Origin: an uncultured Saprospiraceae bacterium
GTDB taxonomy: Bacteria > Bacteroidota > Bacteroidia > Chitinophagales > Saprospiraceae
Direction: 5' to 3'
Length of the DNA: 18,421 bases
NCBI GenBank assembly: GCA_938039305.1
Contig: CALHUZ010000290.1
Coordinates: 1-18,421, forward strand
In this document: piece by piece, positions 8,242-15,587 of the stretch
Position numbering within the stretch: the stretch's first letter is position 1
Layout: each line of letters starts with the position of its first letter
Program-made: the position numbers and the translations under genes
The notes under the pieces: model-generated
What the model was told of the DNA's origin: nothing
Seen by the model: only the letters and a program-made list of their open reading frames with translations
The model's database searches: none

Positions 8242-9198
8242 GTGCCTAAAAAATTATATCGCGGAAATGGAAAATTACTTCTCTTCGGAGAGTATGCTGT
8301 CCTAGACGGAGGCAAGGCGCTGGCGCTTCCTACCAAACTAGGTCAGACCTTAGAGATCAAACCTCACAGGGGATCCGATCTAATCTGGGAATCCTATGAT
8401 GTGAATAATGAACTGTGGTTCGAAGCGCAAGTGTCCCTATATGACTTCTCTTCTATACGCACTTCAGACGACAAGACTTCTAAGTTCATACAGAAGCTCC
8501 TTAAAGGTGCAGTACGTTATAACACTGAATTTCTCAATAACTGGAATGGATTCAAAGTGATCAATCGCTTAGAGTTTTCAAGACATTGGGGATTAGGAAG
8601 TAGTAGTACTGTAATAGCCAATATGGCTCAATGGGCAGATGTAAATCCTTTTCATCTTCATTTCTATGTCAGCAATGGCAGTGGATATGATATAGCTTGT
8701 GCTGGAGCTGAAGGGCCACTAACTTATCAGTTATTAGACGATCAGCTTAGTTATGAAGAGATAGATTTCACTCCGGGTTGTACGGATCAGCTTTATTTTG
8801 TCTACTTAGGCAAAAAGCAGAACTCTGGTGAAGCCATCATTCACTACACTCAGCAAGCAAAGAAAAGAAAGGCTTTAGCGAAGAAAATATCTGAGGTAAC
8901 TGAAGCTGCTCTTGTTTGCAAGAACCTTTCAAGCTTGAGAGAAGCGATGGACGAGCATGAAAACATTATCTCCACTGAGCTTAACCTTTCTAAAATCAAG
9001 GATACTTCATTCTCTGATTTTAATGGTTCTGTCAAGTCTCTTGGTGCTTGGGGCGGTGACTTTTGTATGGTTGCATCGGATATGAGTAAAACCGAAGTAC
9101 GTGCTTACTTCAAAGGCAAAGGTTTGGATACCGTAATCGACTACAAAGAAATGTCTTACGAAGACAACGTTATTGCCCAGCAGCAGTTAGCTGTTTAG
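8242..9198 (+). CDS. GYDIA-type GHMP kinase, mevalonate kinase-like
   Basis: A GHMP-superfamily small-molecule kinase of 318 residues. Motif 1 is GNGKLLLFGEYAVLDGG (about 8-24), where mevalonate kinases have a GEHAVV-like form. Motif 2, the phosphate-binding loop, is HWGLGSSS (115-122). SGYDIA (147-152) follows, where Asp150 matches the catalytic Asp of mevalonate kinase. Motif 3 is KSLGAWGGDF (265-274), diverged from the usual TGAGGGG. The 103-bp gap after the HMG-CoA reductase gene and the shared strand suggest it phosphorylates mevalonate or a later intermediate, but the substrate is inferred from context only. The start is GTG at 8242, immediately upstream of the conserved domain; an imperfect -7 box (TATCTTCG, 8213-8220) may give it a second promoter. 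Confidence 0.83.
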   Translation: MPKKLYRGNGKLLLFGEYAVLDGGKALALPTKLGQTLEIKPHRGSDLIWESYDVNNELWFEAQVSLYDFSSIRTSDDKTSKFIQKLLKGAVRYNTEFLNNWNGFKVINRLEFSRHWGLGSSSTVIANMAQWADVNPFHLHFYVSNGSGYDIACAGAEGPLTYQLLDDQLSYEEIDFTPGCTDQLYFVYLGKKQNSGEAIIHYTQQAKKRKALAKKISEVTEAALVCKNLSSLREAMDEHENIISTELNLSKIKDTSFSDFNGSVKSLGAWGGDFCMVASDMSKTEVRAYFKGKGLDTVIDYKEMSYEDNVIAQQQLAV

Positions 9199-9363
9199 AT
9201 TTCACACTTAACTTTCTATATATCATTAGATCACTTGTTGATGAACATCAGCAGCATAAAAGATGTCTATGTATGTCTGCCATTTATCTTGAATTGAGCA
9301 AGTCATATCTAACAATCCAATAAGTATAAGCTGAAGAAGCTATATTGGTGACAAATAAAAAGT

Positions 9364-9900
9364 GTGGATACAAATTCATCTTTCTCTAATGAACAGGTTG
9401 ATATAAGTATGATCCCGTCAGTTAAGGATATAGAGTTAACAGGATTAGATAAAAATCACCTAACTGTTGATCTGATAGCAACCGGTATCATATGGTCGAT
9501 TATTGGCATTGGACTATCCGTGTCATTCTTTTTTAATTCTGATGAGATAGAAACATGGATAGCTCGTATAGTGCTCATAGTGTTGCTATTTATTATAATA
9601 TGCTCTTTTTGTCTTTTGATATTTGGCTTCAAGAAAAAGAAGTATGCGCTTCGAGAGAAAGACATAATCTATCAGGAAGGTCTGTTTTGGCGGACTTATA
9701 CTGTTCTCCCATTTAACAGAGTGCAGCATGCTGAAGTGCAACAAGGACCAATAGAGAGACTGTTCTCACTCGGTAAGCTTAAGATCTATACAGCTGGTGG
9801 CTCTAGTAGCGACTTGGCTATCTCTGGGCTACAATATGAAACAGCACAATCCATGAAGCACTACATCCTACATCAAACATCGATTGATGAAGAAGAATGA
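9364..9900 (+). CDS. PH-domain membrane protein, YdbS type (bPH2/DUF304)
   Basis: This 178-residue protein has a short acidic N-terminus, two membrane helices (about 36-57 and 65-89), then one bacterial PH domain (about 92-168). The domain has the characteristic LREKDIIYQEGLFWR, LPFNRVQHAEVQQGPIERLF and LKIYTAGG segments. In Bacillus the related YdbS acts with YdbT in envelope processes and bacteriocin resistance; the molecular activity is unknown. The start is GTG at 9364. The next gene overlaps its 3' end by 14 bp, and domain composition matches the YdbS-YdbT pair, so the two very likely form one membrane complex. A near-match -7 box (TATATTGG, 9341-9348) lies just upstream. Confidence 0.8.
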   Translation: MDTNSSFSNEQVDISMIPSVKDIELTGLDKNHLTVDLIATGIIWSIIGIGLSVSFFFNSDEIETWIARIVLIVLLFIIICSFCLLIFGFKKKKYALREKDIIYQEGLFWRTYTVLPFNRVQHAEVQQGPIERLFSLGKLKIYTAGGSSSDLAISGLQYETAQSMKHYILHQTSIDEEE

Positions 9901-11401
9901 TGTCTTTAGTGTACCTCAGCGACAGTCTCGATTTGCAATCATCTTTATCGTCTTAAGATCTGTCAAAAGAATAATCAGCCAACTATGGCCTTTACTTTTA
10001 GCAGCTCTACTCGGAAGAGGTGGATCAAGTAGATTTGATACTTTAGAACTTGCCATAGCAGGGATTGGTCTTATCGGTATCATACCTGCAATCATAGGGT
10101 ACTTCAAATATTATTTTCATCTCTCTGATACTGAATTGATCATTCATAAAGGATTATTCAAAAAAGTGAAGCTCAACATTCCCTTCGAGCGGATACAATC
10201 TGTCAACTTCACCCAAACGGCTATACATCAGTTTTTGAAAGTAACTGAAGTTGAGATTGAAACTGCCGGTTCCACAGAACAGGAAACTAAAATCGATGCC
10301 TTAGATATTCCAACTGCAGAGCTTTTAAGAAAACGGATATTAGAAAAGAAAGCTGCTGTTACGCAATTGACAGGTGAGTTCTCTGATGTTCAAGAAGAAG
10401 TTGAATTAGAAACTGAAGAGCGGACAACTATACTCAAACTTCCCACCCGAGAATTGCTAAAGGTTGGGTTAGTTCAAAATCACCTAAAGCCGTTAGGACT
10501 TATACTTGGTCTATGTTCTACAATATTTTACTATTCATACACTTTTGACTGGGACTTCGATCCCAGAACTTTTCTTCGTACGGCATTCTCGTATGTTGAA
10601 GACTTAGATTACTATCTAGCTATAGTGGTCATTATTCTAATTCTGATAGCTTCTGTTCTTTATTCGATAGTGACAACTGTGCTAAGGTATTATAACCTTC
10701 ATTTTTGGAGAGCGGGCAACAAGTTTCAAGTAGTTCAAGGGCTTTTTACAAGACAGGAGTTTGCAGCTCTTGACAATAAGGTGCAAATTTTGAATTGGGG
10801 ACAAAACCCATTAGAAAGACTAATTGGTTTTTATAACATAGTATTTTCTCAAGCTAAAAGTGGAGAAGTAAAAAAAGGTAGTGCCAAGTTCAAAATACCT
10901 GGTTGCAGTATAGAGCAGGTAGAATTTGTTCAAGAAGCTTGGTTAGGGATTAAGGGTTTACCATTTGACAAATACAGCACTGTATCACCACACTTCTTTT
11001 ATCATACGGCAATGTATCTTTTATTATTCTCAAGCATTCTAACTGCTGGAGCGATCTATGCTGGCAAAATCCTATCTGCTCTGATGATAATATTAATTCT
11101 AATTATTTTTCTATATCTCAACTGGATCAACTACAAGAAGAAAAGATATGCCATCAATTCTACAGAACTCTATGTAGGAGGAGGAACGCTCGGACTAAGG
11201 CACTCACTACTTCCTCTTTACAAAATTCAAGATGTGAACATCGTAGAGAACCCATACCAATGGAGGCGTAAGCTTTCAACCTTAGTTGTGAATACAGCAG
11301 GTGGGGCCATTAAAATACCTTATATCCCAAAAGAGGAAGCACTCAAATTAATGGATGAGTTGATATACGAAGTGGAAAGGTCTAAAAAGTCTTGGATGTA
11401 A
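9887..11401 (+). CDS. PH-domain membrane protein, YdbT type, three bPH2 domains
   Basis: A 504-residue membrane protein made of three units, each a hydrophobic hairpin followed by a bacterial PH domain. Membrane segments lie near 17-42, 52-72, 202-220, 242-266, 372-392 and 396-414. PH domains lie near 76-150 (TELIIHKGLFKKVKLNIPFE), 270-345 (NKFQVVQGLFTRQEFAALDN) and 420-490 (LLPLYKIQDVNIVENPYQWR). An acidic linker (about 165-180) separates the first two units. The architecture and length match B. subtilis YdbT. I chose the ATG at 9887, which overlaps the preceding gene by 14 bp; an upstream TTG adds only one residue. It is the partner of the preceding YdbS-like protein. Substrate and function are unknown. 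Confidence 0.82.
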   Translation: MKKNDVFSVPQRQSRFAIIFIVLRSVKRIISQLWPLLLAALLGRGGSSRFDTLELAIAGIGLIGIIPAIIGYFKYYFHLSDTELIIHKGLFKKVKLNIPFERIQSVNFTQTAIHQFLKVTEVEIETAGSTEQETKIDALDIPTAELLRKRILEKKAAVTQLTGEFSDVQEEVELETEERTTILKLPTRELLKVGLVQNHLKPLGLILGLCSTIFYYSYTFDWDFDPRTFLRTAFSYVEDLDYYLAIVVIILILIASVLYSIVTTVLRYYNLHFWRAGNKFQVVQGLFTRQEFAALDNKVQILNWGQNPLERLIGFYNIVFSQAKSGEVKKGSAKFKIPGCSIEQVEFVQEAWLGIKGLPFDKYSTVSPHFFYHTAMYLLLFSSILTAGAIYAGKILSALMIILILIIFLYLNWINYKKKRYAINSTELYVGGGTLGLRHSLLPLYKIQDVNIVENPYQWRRKLSTLVVNTAGGAIKIPYIPKEEALKLMDELIYEVERSKKSWM

Positions 11402-11467
11402 GTCTGATTTTATAAACACGTCTACGCCAATGCAAAATAGAGAAATACGCATCCTCTTTTGAAGTTT

Positions 11468-12835
11468 TTACTTTCGGCCAAGAAGATTGGGTTTCTGTCT
11501 TGACTTTGAGGCTGTTGTACTGCAAGCATCTTCGATCAAAGCTTCAAGTGTTGAGCCTACTTCAATTGAAAAATTAGGAAGCAATGAAATGTCTTGCGGC
11601 GCTCTTAGAATGAGTTCAGCACTATCATGATATGAGGCTTGGTTATATAGTTGATCTTTAGAGATTAGATCCCAATGATGATCATAACTTCCTAGAACGG
11701 AAACTTGTTCTAAACAATCTCTAAGAGGGAAATGTGGTGTGATTACAAATAAGCCATTAAGTATATCGGAGGCGATCAGGTTTCCAGAAGGAAGGTAGGG
11801 ATATGCGCCCCAAGCTCCATTAGAACTGTATGTAGCTCCGGCGAAAGTATCATAGTATCCCGCCATAAATGGGTCGTCAGTTGAATCTATCTTATAGATC
11901 TGAAGTCCGTCGTCGTAGTAAGAAAGCACAACGAAGTCATCTCCTACGATAAACGGATTATGTGCTATACTTCCAGAAGTGGCTAAAAGATCGGACTTAA
12001 AACTACTCACTACCGATGGGTTCTCGATATCAGTGATATCTGCTACCAATACGGGTGCATCAAAAGTTTCGTCTGCTATCAAAATGGTATTGCCATCATC
12101 ACTAACCGAACTGCTGTGATTATAACCAGTAGAAGAAATCTGAGCAATGAAAACAGGATTCAAAGGCAACAGACTAAAATCATAAATCTCTAACTTATTA
12201 CTATTGGGAAAGGAACAATAAGCGGTATCGTTTCTAACAAATAAGTCATGAACATATCGAGTAGAAAACATCCCCTCAGGTAAAAAAAGATTCTTGATAA
12301 GCGTTGGAGCTGCTGGGTCTGAGTTTAGATCAAGAATAATTATATCTGCTAAGCCGGAGTAAAAGCCTGATGCGTATAATTTGCCTTGAGCTGTATCAAT
12401 GAAGACATTGTGAGCATTATTAAAGAATTCATCAGAGTCGTAGATCTTCGTGACTGTTTGTGGCAAGCCCGAAAGATCAAATATTTCTAAGCCCTCGTTA
12501 CAGTAGTCACCTACTCCATAGGCATAATGACCATAGGTCTTAAAATCTCTCCAGACACATGAATTGCCACCTGCGATCCTATCTATCTCCACAGGGTTGT
12601 CAGGATCTGTGATGTCAATAAAGTGCGTAAAATTTACAGATCCTATGATGGCATACTCTCTACCTTGATCGTCAGCATAACCCCAGATATCATTATAAAC
12701 AAGTCCACTGGACATAGGAAGACTTGCATCGTCCCAGTTAGATCGTATCTCAGTATTAAAAGCTTGGGCAGAGATGTCATGGGCTTGAATATATAGCAAG
12801 CACAAAAATAAGTACGGAAAAAACCTCTTCATCAT
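11468..12835 (-). CDS. Secreted choice-of-anchor B family protein with LVIVD-like repeats
   Basis: A 455-residue exported protein. A signal peptide covers about residues 1-24 (hydrophobic FFPYLFLCLLYIQA, then ISAQ). The body carries repeated beta-propeller-like units of the LVIVD type, such as FIDITDPDNPVEI (72-84), LEIFDLSG (116-123) and VLVADITDIENPSVV. Conserved histidines occur in the AHNVFID, YVHDLF and YNHSSSVSDDGN segments, as is typical of the choice-of-anchor B family. Near the end, LLPNFSIEVGSTLEALIEDAC resembles the short beta element that often precedes a type IX sorting domain, but no such domain follows: the protein stops after a basic 17-residue tail. Two adjacent ATGs (12835 and 12832) are possible starts. 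Biological role unknown; convergent with the PH-domain genes. Confidence 0.82.
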   Translation of the reverse strand: MMKRFFPYLFLCLLYIQAHDISAQAFNTEIRSNWDDASLPMSSGLVYNDIWGYADDQGREYAIIGSVNFTHFIDITDPDNPVEIDRIAGGNSCVWRDFKTYGHYAYGVGDYCNEGLEIFDLSGLPQTVTKIYDSDEFFNNAHNVFIDTAQGKLYASGFYSGLADIIILDLNSDPAAPTLIKNLFLPEGMFSTRYVHDLFVRNDTAYCSFPNSNKLEIYDFSLLPLNPVFIAQISSTGYNHSSSVSDDGNTILIADETFDAPVLVADITDIENPSVVSSFKSDLLATSGSIAHNPFIVGDDFVVLSYYDDGLQIYKIDSTDDPFMAGYYDTFAGATYSSNGAWGAYPYLPSGNLIASDILNGLFVITPHFPLRDCLEQVSVLGSYDHHWDLISKDQLYNQASYHDSAELILRAPQDISLLPNFSIEVGSTLEALIEDACSTTASKSRQKPNLLGRK

Positions 12836-13029
12836 AAGTATCTTATTCAGATGCTCTGTTCGTTTAGACTCTTCATTATTCTGTTGGATACAAAAAGAAG
12901 AAGGAAAGCATTAATAAAGGCTGAAGTAGCGTTTAGAGAGAGAACATTAAATCTGCTCTCCCGTTTTAATTAAAATCCCCGTTGGTTTCCTTATTTTTCG
13001 AAACTCTTAAAGGGTATCATTTATTGTAT

Positions 13030-14388
13030 ATGAAGTATGTGTTAGTGGTTAAAGTCATGTTCTTGATGGCATCTTTGTCTTTTGGGCAAGGTCTTGACTG
13101 GGAGAAAGGAACATGGGAAGAGGTCCTTGTTAAAGCAAAATCCGAAAATAAGATCATTTTTTTAGATGTCTACACAACTTGGTGTGGCCCTTGTCTTCAA
13201 ATGGATAAAGACGTATTTCCCGATAGTATACTAAGCGTCTACTACAATGATCATTTTATCTCAGTAAAAATTAATGCTGAAGATAATGCTGAAGGAACTG
13301 TGGTCGCTCAACGCTACCAAGTAAAGGCCTACCCTACACTCATCTACTTAGATACAGAAGGTAAAGTGATCAGCTCATTCGTTGGTATGAAAAACGAACA
13401 TGAGTTAATGAATCTGGGTCGAGAGACTTCAGTCTTGCATGAACAGTTTGATTTTTTGAAAAGCGTCAAGTCCAATGTTCATGGAAGCTATACAAAGGAT
13501 GAACTTGCCAACATATTAAGCATCACCAAAATCCATACATTTCCTGGAAAGGAGCATCTCACGATGAGCTATCTCGATCAGATAGAAAGTATAAGTGAAG
13601 ATGATCTGACATTTGTCATGGGAGAGATCAGTAGGATGCGTCTTCCATATCTCAAGAGACTGGCGCCTCTTACAGCTTCTCTGAAGACATCAGATATGTA
13701 TCTAAGGAGGAATAGTCAGGATTGGATCGACTGGAAGAATAATACGCTACGCGCTGTTTTTTCTAACCTCGATCAATACAAGTCTTCAAATGACCTTCCA
13801 CAATATGAAGAGACATTAGATATACTGAAAGGCATAGATGGTATAAAGGCCAGACAGATAGACAATTACTACCTCGATTTTTACAAACACAATAGTTTAA
13901 CTGAATATCGCACGTTTGCGACTTATGTGATAGACGAGTATATCATCCCAACTCATCCGAAAGAAGTAAGACAAGCTGACGAAAAGAAGTTTAAACTGCT
14001 AAATGATGAAATAATGAAGGATATGCAGGCTTCTTTTGGGTCAGGAATCTCGATTCATGATGTTGTGGGTGAAGAAGAGGTCACAGAGACGCCAACTATC
14101 GACTCGCTTTCCGAGATATATACTATCTCAAGAAATATAGCTGATCAACTGTTCGATATCAGTGGTGACTTTTTTGCTTTCTATGAAGATGAGTCAGCTG
14201 TAAGAAAGGCTTCTTTCTGGGCCTCACTATGCTATCTATACTTTCCTTATGACTGGAAATATTATGACAATCACATCTATATACTAGAAGCTAGCGGGCA
14301 AGCTAATGAAGCACAAGAAGTGCTACGGCAAGCCAAATCCCTTCCATGGTATGATGAGATGAGAAAACGCAAAAGCTCCTCCTTCTAA
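13030..14388 (+). CDS. Secreted thioredoxin-fold protein with long C-terminal extension
   Basis: I chose the ATG at 13030 (452 residues) because it places a signal peptide at residues 1-20 (VLVVKVMFLMASLSFGQ). A longer reading from a TTG at 12982 would bury it. A thioredoxin domain spans about 25-125, with an intact redox-active WCGPC (51-55) and the cis-proline YPT (101-103). The DVYTTWCGPC context resembles thioredoxin_7/DsbD-gamma-like proteins that handle disulfides in the periplasm. The remaining 325 residues form a mostly helical, charged region with no motif I can name; its end (LEASGQANEAQEVLRQAK) looks TPR-like. Likely a periplasmic thiol oxidoreductase with a partner-binding tail. 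Single gene, divergent from the anchor-B gene. Confidence 0.83.
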   Translation: MKYVLVVKVMFLMASLSFGQGLDWEKGTWEEVLVKAKSENKIIFLDVYTTWCGPCLQMDKDVFPDSILSVYYNDHFISVKINAEDNAEGTVVAQRYQVKAYPTLIYLDTEGKVISSFVGMKNEHELMNLGRETSVLHEQFDFLKSVKSNVHGSYTKDELANILSITKIHTFPGKEHLTMSYLDQIESISEDDLTFVMGEISRMRLPYLKRLAPLTASLKTSDMYLRRNSQDWIDWKNNTLRAVFSNLDQYKSSNDLPQYEETLDILKGIDGIKARQIDNYYLDFYKHNSLTEYRTFATYVIDEYIIPTHPKEVRQADEKKFKLLNDEIMKDMQASFGSGISIHDVVGEEEVTETPTIDSLSEIYTISRNIADQLFDISGDFFAFYEDESAVRKASFWASLCYLYFPYDWKYYDNHIYILEASGQANEAQEVLRQAKSLPWYDEMRKRKSSSF

Positions 14389-14482
14389 AAGAAATCTGAA
14401 CTTTTAGTTACTCTAAATGGAATACTACTTGAATTCCAACAACATGTCTTTTTTGAATGATCGCGATTTAAGAGAACCTCTC

Positions 14483-14683
14483 TTATAGCGCTGCAATAGC
14501 AGAGATAGCTCCTACAGTAGCAAGAATCATAAGAACTCTAACTAGACCTGCAGTAAGCTGATCTTTCTTAACTGCGGATTGAGCATTAAGTGGGCTATAA
14601 ACTCTGTTACCAAATAACTGGTGGTTATTAGAATTAGAGTTGAAGTACAATCGGTATAATCGGTATGCCATACTTGTTTTCAT
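14483..14683 (-). CDS. Small protein of 66 residues with C-terminal membrane segment, unknown function
   Basis: I do not recognise this protein. It begins at an ATG (14683) with a basic, Tyr/Arg-rich segment (MAYRLYRLYF, residues 5-14), followed by an Asn/Ser-rich patch (FNSNSNNHQL) and a polar middle. It ends in a hydrophobic helix (LVRVLMILATVGAISAIAAL, 47-66) that reaches the last residue, like a tail anchor. It is the only substantial ORF in the 441-bp gap between the thioredoxin-fold gene and trmB. Support for a real gene comes from a promoter candidate with 19-bp spacing inside the trmB 3' end (14824-14854) and an 8-bp dyad in the predicted leader (14709-14738). A 7-bp hairpin (14469-14485) overlaps the stop codon. 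Absence of a recognised domain keeps confidence moderate. Confidence 0.5.
   Translation of the reverse strand: MKTSMAYRLYRLYFNSNSNNHQLFGNRVYSPLNAQSAVKKDQLTAGLVRVLMILATVGAISAIAAL
14649..14666 (-). repeat. Perfect 9-bp tandem duplication inside the small ORF
   Basis: AATCGGTAT occurs twice in a row on the plus strand. It encodes the doubled Tyr-Arg-Leu of the small protein's N-terminus. A three-codon, in-frame duplication keeps the reading frame. Confidence 0.8.
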
Positions 14684-14708
14684 AATGACAATAAATTTAA
14701 AATGCTTT

Positions 14709-14738
14709 TTGACTTAATTTTTGGGTTTTATAAGTCAA
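14709..14738. repeat. 8-bp perfect dyad upstream of the small ORF
   Basis: TTGACTTA (14709-14716) and TAAGTCAA (14731-14738) are exact inverted copies separated by 14 bp. Arm centres are 22 bp apart, about two helical turns. The near edge lies 25 bp before the start codon at 14683. It may be an operator for a dimeric regulator, or an 8-bp RNA stem in the leader if transcription starts near 14819. Confidence 0.6.
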
Positions 14739-14823
14739 TACACAATTGAGTAAAAAGGGTTAACAAACATCTGGAATTTCACTCTATGACAAGACCACAG
14801 CATGAACACCAAATATTATACTG

Positions 14824-14854
14824 CAAAGGTCAGCCATTTTTAACTAAATGCAAA
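14824..14854 (-). promoter_or_regulatory. Putative promoter of the small-protein gene
   Basis: On the minus strand TTTG (14854-14851) and GACCTTTG (14831-14824) are separated by 19 bp. This matches the Bacteroidota TTTG / TAnnTTTG promoter with one mismatch, at the first T of the -7 box. It lies across the end of trmB and would start a transcript near 14819, giving a leader of about 135 nt before the small ORF. Confidence 0.42.
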
Positions 14855-15519
14855 TATTTTATTGTCTTCTTTTTGTCAATATGAAGTCTTTCATAATATG
14901 TCTGAATATTTAATTCTGGTCTCGATTGGCGTATTTCAGAGATATTTTCATTTTGCTCGATGATGCGATACTTTTCATGTGCTTCAGCTACCTCTACGGA
15001 ATAATCAAAAAGATCCTTATCGTCCGTTTTTAAGTGAATATGTGCTTCGGGGACAAGTAAATCATAGTATTTATCCAAAAAAGACTCAGAAGTAAGGCGT
15101 CGATTTGGCTTTGCAGCAAATGGATCAGGAAAAGTAATCCAGATTTCATCTATCTCCCCAGGTTCAAAATAATAGCCGATCTGCTCTATTCTGATCCTTA
15201 AGAAAGCGACATTAGTCAAATTCTCTTTTAAGGAAATAGTCGCACCTTGATATATCCGAGCGCCTTTCACATCTACCCCCATATAGTTAATATCAGGGTT
15301 CAGTCTTCCCAAGCCCAATGTATACTCACCTCGGCCACAAGCCAGCTCAAGACATAGTTTTTGAGGAGTTGGGAATGCTAATTCTTTCCACTTGCCATTC
15401 ATCTTAAGTATTGTATCAGCATGCTGACGCACTTCACTCTTACCCGGCTCTGTCATCTCAAATACATGAGGATACTTAAGGATGGTGGCAAACTTCTCTA
15501 ACTTTCTTCTTCTACTCAT
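14830..15519 (-). CDS. trmB: tRNA (guanine-N7-)-methyltransferase
   Basis: TrmB methylates N7 of guanine 46 in the tRNA variable loop using S-adenosylmethionine. The 229-residue Rossmann-fold protein shows the SAM-binding ELACGRGEYTLGL (58-70), GVDVKGARIY (81-90) with its acidic ribose contact, and the family signature IWITFPDPFAAKPNRRLTS (126-144). The conserved LKTDD (163-167) follows. The signature is shorter than the FPDPWPKKRHHKRR form of Proteobacteria, as is common in Bacteroidota. The ATG at 15519 starts a basic MSRRRKLEKF, which is normal here. It is divergent from the inositol-monophosphatase-family gene with 68 bp between starts. Confidence 0.94.
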   Translation of the reverse strand: MSRRRKLEKFATILKYPHVFEMTEPGKSEVRQHADTILKMNGKWKELAFPTPQKLCLELACGRGEYTLGLGRLNPDINYMGVDVKGARIYQGATISLKENLTNVAFLRIRIEQIGYYFEPGEIDEIWITFPDPFAAKPNRRLTSESFLDKYYDLLVPEAHIHLKTDDKDLFDYSVEVAEAHEKYRIIEQNENISEIRQSRPELNIQTYYERLHIDKKKTIKYLHLVKNG

Positions 15520-15549
15520 TTCTGTGTCTATATGATAATGGACTATGGC

Positions 15550-15581
15550 TTGATAGATAAGATCAATCTTACCTACTTTTA
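15550..15581 (+). promoter_or_regulatory. Putative promoter before the IMPase-family gene
   Basis: TTG (15550-15552), a 21-bp spacer and TACTTTTA (15574-15581) match the Bacteroidota promoter form with one mismatch in the -7 box. The box ends 6 bp before the ATG at 15588, so the transcript would be nearly leaderless. Confidence 0.33.
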
Positions 15582-15587
15582 CTAACT

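Noticed and set aside
11400..11468. Frameshift at the end of the anchor-B gene hiding a sorting domain.
   Set aside because: An alternative frame is open past the stop, but its roughly 35-codon product has no sorting-domain features and runs into the convergent gene.
12964..12975. 12-bp palindrome TTTTAATTAAAA between the anchor-B and thioredoxin genes.
   Set aside because: Pure A/T palindromes of this size are expected by chance in A/T-rich intergenic DNA; no other support.
12982..13029. N-terminal extension of the thioredoxin-fold gene from a TTG at 12982.
   Set aside because: It would bury the signal peptide that starts cleanly at the ATG at 13030.
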